Below, piece after piece: positions 1 through 10,629 of a DNA stretch of 64,000 nt (positions within the stretch are counted from its first letter, which is position 1; every line of letters begins with the position of its first letter). A program made the translations under genes and the position numbers. The notes under the pieces were generated by a model. The model worked only from the letters and a program-made list of their open reading frames with translations, ran no database searches and was not told the DNA's origin. The DNA is from Dermanyssus gallinae (lineage: Eukaryota > Arthropoda > Arachnida > Mesostigmata > Dermanyssidae): the NCBI GenBank assembly GCA_003439945.1, contig QVRM01002457.1, positions 512,501 to 576,500 of the forward strand, read 5' to 3'.

Positions 1-440
1 TAAAATTATTTTTTAAGCTTGAATGTTTTGTCGCACTAGCAAAAGTTTACGATTCTGCACGTTAAAGCTTCAACGTAAGACATAACAAGTCGAATTTTTC
101 TGACTTTCTTTAGTCTGGCTATTCGTCATTCGCTAGCTTGCGTTCGCTGTCATTCAGATTACGCCGGTATGATCGGTTTCTCCACGCAAACGTAGATCTT
201 GCATAACTGTAGAGGACAAAAAAGCAGTATAACTACTTTTTTTATAAATTTCATCCTCACTCCTAAACAAGACGTTTTCGCCCAATGAAAAATATTTTCT
301 TGCCGAGTCCTAACAAGCCATAAACTAAGTACATACGGTTATGATAGACCCTGTTTGTCTTGTTCTCTAACGACTTTTAGACCGATTTCGGCATTTCATG
401 CTGTACCTATATAAGCTCAAGCAGAGAAACAGAGGAGCCG
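1..440. other. No recognisable feature
   Basis: AT-rich sequence with no long open frame, terminal repeat or motif that I recognise on either strand. Confidence 0.4.
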
Positions 441-548
441 GGCAAAAGTAAGACCAAGCCTGGAGGGAGTAGAGCGGAATACGGGTTTGGTGAATTTGTG
501 AGTTCCACATTAACTACGGAGGCTGCTAGTGACACCTGTAAAAAAAAA
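441..548 (+). mobile_element. Diverged LINE-A 3' UTR relic
   Basis: About 100 bp aligns by eye with the 3' UTR of the LINE-A copy ending at 11436. It shares the blocks aagcctgg, acgggtttggtga and ggaggctgctagtg in order, and it ends in a run of nine A. It is clearly older than the copy at 40003-40156 because many positions differ. No target duplication was found. Confidence 0.6.
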
Positions 549-859
549 GCCTTCCAGAAATGCGGCTGAAGACGCTGTTTAGAAATCCTTGTAAAGATAC
601 TTATTGTGATTACGTATTGTGTAAAGCGTTTATTCAAAGCGTTCCTTGAATTATGTCTACTGTGTGACTTTTCGTCTTCGTGTTTAATTTATTTTTAACA
701 ATTTTTATTTACTGAGAACTTAAGCATTTCAAAATGCAGTTCCGTTGAATAAACTACGCCCGAACTTGAAAAGAAAACTTGAAAGATAAAAAAAAGTCTG
801 AACGCTGGAAGGCCGCCTTGCAGGCAAGTCGAGCTTTGCTATGTAATCTTGAGTGACAC
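549..859. other. No recognisable feature
   Basis: Intergenic sequence with no motif or repeat that I recognise. Confidence 0.35.
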
Positions 860-1537
860 GGTTCTCACTAAAAAGTGTACACTCCAATAGAGTAACACGG
901 TTCTTGCTAATAAGTGTACACTTCGCGCTGCCCCGTTATGCAGCTCCGTACACGCGTATAACCTCAGTTGCATCTTATGCAGGCCTTTTCTACCTATTCC
1001 ACAAGCTCTTTTGGGGAGAGCGTCCCGTCCCCATAGATGTCGCTGTTATTACTTCCGTAATGTTGTGTTCGTTTGGCCTTTTGTTCGGCGTAAGTGCCTT
1101 CCCCTCGATTGCGTCTTCTAGTAACCCCGGTCGAGCTGCCTCATCTGCCACTACATTCGTGGCAGGTAGGCGTCGGGAGTCTGATGCGCGGAGGTCACTG
1201 TGAAACGTATATACACTCCCCACGATCGAATCAGCAAAAAGTCTGCTTTATTGGCTACAGCTAGTTTGACGTATGCTGTTCGAGGTTCCCTCACAAAGGT
1301 AGCGACCATTCGTGGACATATCTCGATCTCCTCTTCGTTGTGCTGCTACGCCTCTATGCACCTCTATTTACGAGAATTTCCTTCTGCATTTGCAATTATT
1401 TTATGCCCCCAATTCCCGGTAACTACATCAAGCTTCGTGAGTATGCAGAGACCTATCCCTCGCCGCACGATGGCCTGCTCCAGCATGCCGTGCACCGTCC
1501 TAGCGCACTTGAAGTTCATCTCTAATGCCATTATCAT
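860..1537 (-). pseudogene. LINE-A endonuclease fossil
   Basis: Reading the minus strand down from an ATG at 1537, the first ~45 codons resemble the start of the LINE-A ORF2 at 7950. Shared patterns are MNFKCARTVHGMLEQAIVRR against VNLNRCRAAHDMLDEIVRR, followed by GLCIL against GLCLL. This is the N-terminal strand of an APE-type endonuclease, which nicks target DNA for retrotransposition. Frames break after about 1390 and the 3' limit near 860 is a guess. It lies downstream of the LINE-A zinc knuckle at 1733-1860 at about the spacing seen in the fuller copy, so the two are one decayed insertion. Confidence 0.55.
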
Positions 1538-1656
1538 GATTGAGCTTTACGGTTCTATTCGGCCACCCGTTAGTCTAATTTTTCGTTATTGGCTGCTATA
1601 GCCCTCGTAGTTTTCTGTTTCCACCTGCTTTATTCAAATCATTCGGGCTTTACAGT

Positions 1657-1716
1657 GCCACTTTGAATCCCAGTAAGCCACTTTGAATCCCAGTATGCCA
1701 CTTTGAATCCCAGTAT
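1657..1716. repeat. 20-bp tandem repeat, three copies
   Basis: Three head-to-tail copies of gccactttgaatcccagtat, the first differing only in its last base. They sit between the two decayed LINE-A coding segments, so they probably arose by local duplication inside a dead element. Confidence 0.9.
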
Positions 1717-1732
1717 ATCCCAGTGCAGTATG

Positions 1733-1860
1733 CCAGGCAAGCTATGCTACCAGATATGTGACCCTCTGTGCTGTATATGAAGCATAATGGGGTGGCTGCC
1801 GTACAGGCCCAGGCCAGATGGCTTGGATCCCTACATCGGTGGCAAACCCGGAGCGCATCG
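1733..1860 (-). pseudogene. LINE-A ORF1 zinc-knuckle fossil
   Basis: The minus strand encodes LRVCHRCRDPSHLAWACTAA, a C-x2-C-x4-H-x4-C knuckle matching the LINE-A ORF1 knuckle at 7617. It is followed by CFIYSTEGHISGSIAC, where the second cysteine of knuckle 2 has become tyrosine. The loss of a metal ligand and stops soon afterwards mark it as dead. Knuckles of this kind bind nucleic acid in LINE ribonucleoproteins. The sequence above 1860 is too diverged for me to extend ORF1 safely. Confidence 0.7.
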
Positions 1861-3256
1861 TCTGCTTCCCTGTAGACAGAGGTGCGATGACCGGGGCCTT
1901 AGCAACGGCAACATGCGGTCAGGCGACCCCATTCGCCAGGTCCACAGTAATTGCCCGCAAACTTTCCATATTTCCGAAATCGATACATTTGGAATATTGT
2001 GGCGGAGCCCCCACCAAAATGTACCAAAAGTAGCATCTTGCGAGTGTAGGTTCTAAGACTCACTTGCGCAGTCCCAGCTCAGTACATAAACAATTTCTAC
2101 CTATTTCAGCAGTAGATCGATACCCCAAAATACTGTTTCCTGAGCAGTGTTCTCTGGTCGGATTCTGGTCGGATAATAAGGTCGCCCTTGTTTTTTGGGC
2201 ACCCCTCGCGGGGCCCCCTGGTAAGCGGTTTCCAGGCCGGACTACTTTGTATGTTTGTGCCCGTGTTCTGCCCTTTCTCACTTTACTCGGACTGTAGCAA
2301 GAGCGGCCTACGCATACTCAGGTAACCGAGGCCGAGGACTATAATAGGGAAAAGAAAGACCGAGTGGCGGGTCAGCGTAATACAAAGCAGCGGCGGTTTT
2401 CATCCGGTGGCGAGCCACAGAGACCTAGCGACAACCGCGATTGGAACATTAAGTGCCACCCCATCCCAGGCCTCCCCCGGTTCAAGAATCCCCTGTCATC
2501 GACACCTATGTGGTTTCTGTGGCCTCAGGGACGTCGCTGGCGCTGCTGCTTACGATGGCATGTCAAGCACCGAGGGCAGCGATAGGAACTGGGGGTCTAA
2601 CGAGGCCACAGCTAATTTCCTGCAGGAAGCATGACACGTGCTGCAGGAGCTGGGCCGCCCACTCGTGGCTGGAAACAGCAAGCATTTTTTTTCTTAAGAG
2701 GTTATCTTGCACAGCTCGCGCCCCCACCCAAAGAATGGGGAAGTGGGTGATGGAGAATAACCCGCGTCCCTGTTTCATCAGCTTTTCTATTCATCCCCCA
2801 TTTTTCCGCCCTCTACAAGCTTCAATTGGTCAGCTCCTCTTCAGTGTTTGGCTTGTAAGCTGTAAGGCTTGTAAGCCCCTACTGTCACAGATTGGAAGAG
2901 AGCTGGCCCCGTTAATAGAAATCAATATGGCCACCCCACGCGGTTCGGCCTAGCAACAAGAAGGCAAGTTTACGTGAGGTTCTTTTTATCAACTTTGTAA
3001 TCGCCAATACTAGGCGTACGACGCAGAGGTATGGGCATGGATCTCGTCCGGGACTACACAGAAACTGTTCACGAACACCCCAAAATGCACTCAAATCTTC
3101 GTCACAGATCACAGACAGTAAAGTATTGCGGAAGTCAGTCAAACACGACTGTAGTCAATGTAACTGCTGAGCAGGATCTGAGACATTGTATCTGACAAGG
3201 TGGGAGCAAATAAGGGGAGTTTTTGGACTGTTTGATTGCAGACTACTCCATAGAAA
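1861..3256. other. Unassigned, possibly more decayed LINE-A ORF1
   Basis: Several overlapping short open frames, but none with a recognisable motif. The part nearest 1861 would be the 5' side of the LINE-A ORF1 fossil by position. From about 2300 onward I see nothing I can name. Confidence 0.3.
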
Positions 3257-3523
3257 TTGGGACAAAAACGTAACATCCACGGCACTAAGTTCGCCAGAAT
3301 CTCACATGTCGCCACCAAGGCTCAGCAGGTCGCTCTGCAAATAGACCAAGAATCCACTACATGGGCTAGAACAAAAGTCTTAGACCGGAACTTTGGCTGC
3401 GGTTGGACGCCTTCGGACAAAAAGATCTATTGTTGTTCGGCGCAGGTTCTGTCCAGGCTTGAGCAAATCGAAAGCTGCCTGTTTAAAATCGGTAAGGCTA
3501 GCACAAATATCCTTCATAAATGA
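3257..3523 (+). pseudogene. R1-like LINE C-terminal remnant
   Basis: Two short stretches recall the end of R1-like ORF2 proteins. HVATKAQQVALQI resembles the LINE-A HVKYVAEKAQRVSLNL segment after the RT palm. QVLSRLEQIESCLFKIGKA resembles QVLTGHGNFESYLFRIGKA of the fragment at 35.8-36.5 kb, which lies just before the C-terminal knuckle. The distance between them is shorter than in LINE-A, implying an internal deletion. The frame is open for 88 codons. Short matches make this tentative. Confidence 0.4.
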
Positions 3524-3593
3524 CGTGGACTAACCCTTCGGGCAACATAACGACTTATTCATAAGTGCAGACAAAGACAGCAATGTAGTTCAA

Positions 3594-3596
<3 letters not shown>

Positions 3597-3653
<57 letters not shown>
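3597..3653. repeat. (AT)n microsatellite
   Basis: An uninterrupted run of about 28 TA units. Confidence 0.97.
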
Positions 3654-3656
<3 letters not shown>

Positions 3657-3893
3657 CACTTCCATCTAAATCCGTCAAACATCGAACGTTACGAGATGAG
3701 CAAATGTCTCGCCAAGAGCAAATCCGCTGCATCTACTCTTAGTCTTCAGGCTTTTTCGCACTGTCCCTCTTGCAACACATAGGGGGACTAGCGCTGAGAG
3801 TTATTTTAGCCAAATAAAAAAAACTTTGTATATATAATATTCAATTGTAGGGTTACAGAGATCTGTGATGAACTCACCACACAGGGGCTTGTA

Positions 3894-3894
<1 letters not shown>

Positions 3895-3933
<39 letters not shown>
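3895..3933. repeat. (AT)n microsatellite
   Basis: About 19 AT units interrupted once near the left end. Confidence 0.95.
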
Positions 3934-3935
<2 letters not shown>

Positions 3936-3939
3936 CAGC

Positions 3940-5970
3940 CATTGCAGATGCGACCACAGTTTCCGCACATATAATCGCACGGGCGGAAACTGATGTTCAA
4001 ATAGATCGTGTCAGAGCAGCGAAACGGTCGGAGAGAGCGCAATTGGCCTAGAAAGTTGTTAGGAAACATTTCCTTGGTTAGTGCTGACGTCGTTGTTGCC
4101 GGTGATAGTAGACGTGGCGGTAGTGTCCGTAAAGGGGACCACCCATAAAATGATGTAAGATTAACAGACATCTTTTGCACAACGTTGGATTACTTGGGAT
4201 CGCGGGATTACATCTCTCGGCTACAGCAAACGGCGAGAACTCACTTACGGTTCTTGTGCTAAGCGCACTCAGATGTGTGGGATTTGTTTGACCAGATGGA
4301 GACGTTGTCTATCGATCGAAGCATCGAAGGTCGATCGCCAATTATTAGATCCGACCAACAGTTGCTAAAGAGCTTTACTGAGAACACGAGCCGTGGCTGA
4401 GAATTTGACAGGGTGTTTAAAAAATGCGTTTTGTGATATGCCGGTCGATTCCGTTGGAATCTAAGTGGAAAACGTGACAATACAAGCAGCAATCGTTCTA
4501 ATATAAGCTTACAATAAAAACATAGTAATATTAATAATATAAGTTAAACGTATCAAACATACAAGTACCTACTTTTTACTTATTATACCCAGTGTACACG
4601 TTCATAAAAAGACAATTGTTACATATAAGCAAATAAAGCTATAACTATAGACTAAAAATGAAAAAACAAATAAGTATGACTTATCATTTGCGCGACTTTT
4701 TTGTACCATGGCCTGCAAAAAGTGCACTCGGGCTATTTTACTGAAGAAGCGGCTAGACAATGTCAACGATCGAGAGAATCATACACCCTCATCCATTCAC
4801 TTCCATAAATATTCTCGAAGAGAGTCACTATGGCGCAGATATTCGAACATAGGACTAAATTAACACAGCGTAAACTGGGTTTGTGCAAACAAAATGCGCT
4901 GGGTGTCCACGAGGCATGGAATCTACTCTATGGAATCGCGCAAAACCGCGTCTACGCTTTCTCAATGCTATGCTGAGTCAATCGAGAAAATAGCTTGCGA
5001 TCTAATATCGCTGTATAGATGGAATTGTGGCCGCTGTGGCATCCAACATGAAGACCATAAACTAGATGAGAGCCCGATGAAGCTTTCAGCAGCCTCCAAC
5101 CCCACGTCAAGCACGACCCCAAATGGACAGTGCATATTGCAACGGTCGAATTAGGCTAGCGCAAATCTCTAAGTTCCAGATGAATAGATCTGGAAGGTCG
5201 TCGCAAACAATCGGTGGCGACAATGTGTGACGTCAACAACGGCAGCAGCAGCAGCCGACCAGGAAGGAGCACGTAGCGACAACGGATCCGTGCGTTTTTG
5301 GACAAACATCGCTGACTGACATGACAAATGCCCGAGCAGCACAAAAGATCGATCGACCTGAACTCCGAGCCATAACAACAAGCAAGAAACTAGAGCAGCA
5401 GCAGCAAGAATGCGAGAAAATAGTCTGAAAAAATCTAAATTGACGTTTTCCTGGTAGTAGAGAGGTTACCCCACCGCCGCCCTCCCCCCGCCCTTCCCAT
5501 CTCCCCTGTGCCCCGAAATGCAGGTCAGCCATCATCATGCGTGCGTACGTGCATTATTCATTGCCTCGTACGCGACACACAGGAATAACTTAACCTATAC
5601 GTCCGTTTATTGTACGCTAAAACGTACCATGGCAACCCAACCATTAGGGCCTATGGCATCGTCATATGACAATCTCGTTGTAGATGTTCGTAGACGTCCT
5701 GCACAAAGGTCGAATATTTAGTCTCTCATCTACTAAAAAAATACGACGGGGGAAATACATACTTAGTAGAAAGGCAAGGCATTGCAAGTGAGTCAACCAT
5801 AGCTGCTGGTCGTTCGGCTGCAGTTTACTGACTGCTGGAAGTTTGCAAGCCAACCTACTGAGCATGTTTTTACAAATATAATAACAAGCTGTAGTAGGAA
5901 GCTACGAAGCGGATAATTGCTACTGATAAATAGAAAGTAGGTAAGATTGAGTAGACAAGCAGAAGTGAGC
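3940..5970. other. No recognisable gene
   Basis: No long open frame and no transposon motif. The 5230-5540 part is richer in CAG/CAA triplets and ends with a C-rich tract near 5470-5510, which raises base composition but does not identify a gene. Confidence 0.35.
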
Positions 5971-5974
5971 GCTG

Positions 5975-7200
5975 TTAGGGGATAACATAAAGATGGATTT
6001 TGATAATGTGCATAAAAAAATTTCGGATACCTATGATGAATGTTATATAGTAGTTAAGGGTGTAAGAGGGACGGAGGGGCGGTAGTGGAATAAGGAAAAA
6101 AACATGGTTAGCCACAGGCACGAAAAGTGTACACAAGAGGAAAAATGGATGCGGCGGTAGAAGCACTATTTTTATCGGCAATGGGCTAGTGACAGAAAGT
6201 GGAGAATGAAAACGCGTATAATCACAGATTAAAAAGAAATAGAACAAGTTATTAGAAGAATAAAATGCAGGACTGCATGTGGGTTAGACGAAGTAACATT
6301 GGCGGTAGTAAAGGCGCTGGGAGGGGATTACATAGATTATTTGTCTAAAGTTTTTAATAACATCTTTGCCGGGGTAGCATACCCGGAAGTTGGCGTAAGG
6401 TGAAAGTATCTTTGCTGCCAAAGAATGACGTCGCTAATGATGATTAAAAATATACGGCCGATAATTATTACACCAATTACGTATCGTATTTTTAATATTT
6501 GGGTATATTATAGATTATAATCCAATTGACAGTGCGGGTTTAAGAAGATATGTAGGTTAGGCGACTATATTTTTATCGAATAGTAGAGATACCTAGCATG
6601 CGGGGACAGGATTACATTGTTGAGGAGGAATGTCAAAATTTGTCGAACGGGAAGTACAACGTAAGCTGATGTATAGTAGTAGTATTATGGCGTTAAAGGA
6701 CGGACGATGGGCTCAGAAAATACAGCGGGGAAAAGGGCAATGGGAGTAAAAGCAAAATGGGTTAGGAGGGTGGAATTTGCGGTAAGACAGATAAGACTCA
6801 GTAGTAAACTATGGACAGATACTACCGTATCTAGTCGGTAAAATAAAAGCAGCGCGAGATTAGGTATGTTAGGCACAGGGTGCAGCAAGCCCGCTGTAAG
6901 GAATTAGAATCAACGGTTTGTGGAGTACGGGGGAAGAGAGAGAGGAATTGATAGATTATATGGTTGGGGAGTACGAACGATTGGAAAGGTCTAGGGATTT
7001 AGAATTAGGGGACGCGTTAGGATAAGAGAAGAATGCAGAAAAGGTACAGGTAAAAATTACGAAGCAGAGGCTAGCCCGACGAAGAGTGCTCAACCATAGG
7101 CGAGCAAAACGAAGAAGCACAATAAAGGTAATAAATAGCTTGCGTTATACACCTCTGGTATAAACGAGTGATATCTTTACACCACACTTAATGAAAAAAA
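5975..7200 (+). pseudogene. AT-rich reverse transcriptase fossil
   Basis: From 6233 a 57-codon stretch without stops reads like the start of a non-LTR RT domain: EQVIRRIKCRTACGLDEV, then VVKALGGDYIDYLSKVFN and IFAGVAYPE. It is followed, after a frame change, by VSLLPKND and IRPIIITPITYRIFN, the usual order for the first two RT blocks. Beyond 6560 only weak similarity remains and stops are frequent. The tail near 7180-7230 is A-rich. The clade cannot be told. It lies on the opposite strand to the RLE-LINE that abuts it at about 7240. Confidence 0.6.
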
Positions 7201-7261
7201 TATTAAATAAAAAATCAATCAATCGTAATATATCTGTCTATTTTATTTAATCAAAATAGTA

Positions 7262-7610
7262 TTGAGAACATAATTATTCCTACGGGATCTCAGGGAACCC
7301 GTCGGCGGAGGGAAGGGACCCTTCGACTGACGCCGCGTTTCCCCGCTGAAGCTCGATCGATACTTGCTGCAGTAAGAACTCTCCAGAACGAGGATCCCTT
7401 GTGACTGCGTTTAGTCTTTTTCCAAGCTCTTTAAAAAATCTTGACGTTTCTTCACCCATGGGTCCGTAAGTTTCTAAGGCAATTGGCTGGACGATAAATT
7501 GCGAATTGAGTTCTCTGTACTTCGCTAACTTGCGGTCCTCCGCAAGACAAGCAGAGGCACCCACTATTGGCGCTAAGGCCTGGTGGCTCTTTCACAGCCG
7601 GCACCTGTGC
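7262..7610 (-). pseudogene. RLE-LINE restriction-like endonuclease tail, catalytic core deleted
   Basis: The minus strand continues AQVPA from 11437-11450 across the LINE-A site into AVKEPPGLSANS. It then jumps by frame to ACLAEDRKLAKYRELNSQF, PIALETYGPMG and VSIELQRGNAASVEGSLP. In the R2-type endonuclease family the core has a PD motif, a downstream D, and a K-x-x-K-Y motif. Here K-x-x-K-Y is present (KLAKY) but the RPDG and WDAT segments are missing. Copy 2 at 36955-37524 has roughly 50 residues at this point that are absent here. The junction lies near 7564 and also shifts the frame. The copy cannot encode an active nuclease. Confidence 0.8.
7597..7610. repeat. Left target-site duplication of LINE-A
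   Basis: gccggcacctgtgc, repeated exactly at 11437-11450 on the other side of LINE-A. Confidence 0.95.
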
Positions 7611-7924
7611 CTCGGGTATGCCACAAATGTGGAGAACCTGATCACCTGGTAGCCAATTGCAAAGCAACGACACCAAAGTGTCTGGTCTGCGGAATAGAGG
7701 GGCACCGAGCGGATAGGATGTCTTGCCCGGCCTATAGGGAGCAAGTCGAGCAGCGGCGGGAGGCCCGAAGGGGCGTCGCCAAGGGACAGGTAGATGGCAA
7801 GGAGACCCAAGTAGAAGCCCAAATAACCAAGAAGAGCAATAAAAAGGGGAATAAAGACAAGGGGCTAAAAATAAGAAGAAAACCGTTATCCCAGCAGAGG
7901 ACGGAAAGGGTGATTGGAACTTAG
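7611..7924 (+). CDS. LINE-A ORF1 C-terminal part (nucleic-acid-binding)
   Basis: An open frame enters from the flanking DNA and ends at a TAG at 7922-7924. The element's own part starts at L-R-V just before two zinc knuckles: CHKCGEPDHLVANC (C-x2-C-x4-H-x4-C) and CLVCGIEGHRADRMSC (C-x2-C-x4-H-x6-C). These are typical of ORF1 proteins of R1/I-type LINEs, which coat the element RNA. A lysine-rich tail of about 60 residues follows. The N-terminal part of ORF1 is lost by 5' truncation, so no native start codon exists. ORF2 begins 26 bp downstream in a different frame. Confidence 0.85.
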
Positions 7925-7949
7925 TAGGTAGGGGCCCTTTATCCGACCA

Positions 7950-8842
7950 ATGTTAAAGATACTTCAGGTAAACCTTAACCGCTGCAGGGCGGCGCATGAC
8001 ATGCTCGATGAGATAGTACGCAGAGAGTCCATAGGCCTCTGCCTGCTTTCCGAGCCAAACATAGCGATCACCAAGCGGAAGGCAGACTGGGTATCTGACG
8101 CAGAGGCGGACACCGCAATCTGGTGGACGGGTTCCGAGAGAAACCTCGCGATTAGGGGCGGGGGGGTCGGGGAGGGGGTTCTCCTGGCTGGAGATTGACC
8201 GGGTAGGGGTCATCTATAGCTGCTACTTCTCTCCCAACAGGGAGGAGGAGGAATTCGAGGAATTCCTCGAGGAACTTGCCTAGAGCGCGGGGGCACATGC
8301 AGGTAAGAGGGTAGTGATCACCGGGGATTTTAACGCAGCCAGCATAGCATGGGGTAGCCGAACCACAACTAGACGGGCCCAAACTTTACAGGAGTGGATG
8401 GCTGAAAAAAAGTCTAATGGTTCTTAATGACGGAAGGGTCCCCACCTTTTCCAGAGGGAGCCAGACGGCCTTCATTGACCTAACAATGGTCAATGAGGCG
8501 GCCTTTCCACTGGTGGTAGAGTGGAGGGTGAGAGAGACGGAGGAGACCATGAGTGACCACAGATACATCTGTTTCACCATCAGTACCCCCGAGGTGGCCC
8601 TCGCCCCGCCCCCTAGTAAGAGATGGCAGATGCGGAAACTTGACGCCAAGATTATAGTGGCTGAAATAGACGAGGGTTGCAAACAACTGGGAGACACGGT
8701 GGGGGATGAATATCAAATAATTAGCATACTCTCAACAGCATGCGAGAAAGCTGCTCCCTCACAACACCATGGGAGCCGCCACCCTCCTAATTACTGGTGG
8801 AATAAAGGGATCGCAGCTCCCGCAGGGCTTGCATTAGGCTAA
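7950..8842 (+). pseudogene. LINE-A ORF2, APE-type endonuclease domain (broken)
   Basis: The ATG at 7950 opens KILQVNLNRCRAAHDMLDEI, the first strand of an APE-like endonuclease. The domain then runs through YSCYFSPNREEEEFEEF, the GDFNA motif (around 8325) and FIDLTMV with SDHRY (around 8475-8570), in the order expected for the family, which nicks the target strand. Three frame changes occur: in a G run near 8160, in an A run near 8405 and near 8825. There is also an in-frame TAG at 8281-8283. The two homopolymer positions make sequencing error possible for those indels. No single frame encodes a full domain. Confidence 0.85.
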
Positions 8843-10537
8843 ATAGGATTTTCACGAGAACACGCAGCTGGTTAACGCAAAGAAAACGACGGGTGGGATT
8901 TTACGGGGAGCGAGAGACCGCAAGAGCTGAATCCCAATTGACGGAGTACAAGGCTGCTCGACCGAGACTCCGAGGACTCATCGCCAAAAGTAAAGCCCGA
9001 GCGGAAAAAGAGCTGATAGACGCGGTGGAGAGCGACGTATGGGGCCTGCCGTACCGAATAGTTATGGCCAAACTCCGGAGACCTCCCCCGAAACTCCCCC
9101 CGGATGTGCTGCGGGAGACTGTAACCGGTCTTTTTCCGGCACAGCCGCGGAGAGAAAACGAGGAGTTCTCGGTCACCCCGGAAAACACTCCGGAGGTGAC
9201 GCTGGAGGAGGTCGAACAAGCCCGGAATCGGTTGGCAACCGGTAAAGCGCCCGGCCTAGACGGAATTCCCCCAGAGGTAGCGAGGCTACTGGTCAAAAGG
9301 TGGCCGAAAGTCTTCCAAGACCTTGCCAACAAGCTTCTGAGAGAGGGGAGATTCCCGAGGCTGTGGAAAAGGGCAAGCCTGGTTCTAATCCCCAAACCCG
9401 GGAGGAAGACGGGGCCTTCGGCTTACCGGCCCATATGCCTCATTGACGCCATGGGTAAGCTCCTGGAGAACGTTATAGTCAAGAGACTAAACGACGAGAT
9501 TCAGGAAAAGAACGCCCTACCAGATGCCCAGTACGGCTTCCGGAAGGGCAGATCCGCATTAGGGGCTCTAAAGAAGGTTCTGAAACGGGCGGGTGAGGAG
9601 GTTATGAAGACCCCTAAAACAAGGGGATTCGTGCTCCTGATCCTCCTGGATGTCAAAAATGCCTTCAACACAATGAATTGGAAAGTAATTGTGGAGGCGA
9701 TGAAGAGGAAGGGCTTTTCCCTCTACCTCCGTCGAATGATTTCATCCTACCTGGATGACAGAGGCTTGGTTGCAGGGGGGCAGGAGTACGAGGTTACTGC
9801 CGGAGTCCCACAGGGCTCGATTCTAGGACCCGTGCTCTGGAACATAGCTTACGACGGGGTGCTCGAGATCCCAGGTCTCCCGTATGGGGTGGAGACGTTG
9901 GCGTACGCCGATGACCTTGCACTCATGATAACGGCCAGGACCGAAAGAGCCCTGGAGAGCGCCGCCAATGAGGCCTTGTCAATGGTGTCCGAGTGGATGG
10001 AGTCCCATCACTTGAAACTGGCACCCGACAAGACGGAGGCGATGTACCTAACAGGCAGAAAGAGGACGACCGGCATTAACCTCGTGATGGCGGGCCACCC
10101 GATAGAAATCAGAAAGAAGGTAAAGTACCTTGGGGTCATGCTAGACACCGGACTGACCGGATCGGCACACGTTAAGTACGTGGCCGAAAAGGCCCAAAGG
10201 GTCTCCCTGAACCTGGCGCGGATCATGCCTAGGGTCGGTGGGGTGGCTGAGGTGAAAAGAAGGCTCCTGGCCTCGGTGGCCGAATCAACGGCGCTATACG
10301 CAGCCCCAGTCTGGGGGGACATGGCAATGCGGACGGCGAAAAATAGGGGGGCACTAAGGTCGACCCAACGAACGCTCGCAATCAGGGTAAGCCGGGCGTA
10401 TCGAACAGTCTCGACCGAAGCTCTCCTGGTCCTAGCCAAAATGCTGCCATGGGACCTCCTAGTGGCTGAACGAAGTAAAATGTATCTAGACGAAGGTCTG
10501 GATCTCACCAGGGCCAGGAGTGCCACCATATCGGCCT
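8843..10537 (+). pseudogene. LINE-A ORF2, reverse transcriptase domain
   Basis: An open stretch of about 550 codons carries the RT blocks in order: GKAPGLDGIPPEVA, KRASLVLIPKPGR, YRPICLIDAMGKLLE, QYGFRKGRSALGA, LDVKNAFNTMNW, GVPQGSILGP, YADDLALM and KYLGVMLDTGL. The catalytic aspartates of LDVKNAF and YADD are intact. It copies element RNA at the nicked target. The frame is closed artificially at 10538 by the inserted SINE tail. The flanking reading frame is the same on both sides, so before that insertion the domain read through to 11205. It is the best preserved RT in the window. Confidence 0.9.
10525..10537. repeat. Left target duplication of the SINE tail
   Basis: accatatcggcct, repeated exactly at 10630-10642. 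Confidence 0.93.
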
Positions 10538-10629
10538 AAAGTTTTCGGGCTGACCCTCAGCCAAGATTTAACGTCCACGGAACTGTTTTTCACATTGCTT
10601 CGTAGAGGGACCATATTGTTGGTCCGTCT
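10538..10629 (-). mobile_element. SINE 3'-tail insertion inside LINE-A
   Basis: A 92-bp insert between 13-bp direct repeats. On the minus strand it matches the 3' part of the SINE copies at 29238-29420 and 52120-52312, sharing gaagcaatg, gtggacgttaaatcttggc and tgaggrtcagcc. The tRNA-like head is absent, so this is a 5'-truncated copy. Subtracting the insert and one repeat leaves the LINE-A frame uninterrupted, so it landed after LINE-A. Confidence 0.88.

Noticed and set aside
1200..1601. 133-codon plus-strand frame
   Set aside because: The minus strand here encodes the LINE-A endonuclease start, so the plus frame is a shadow.
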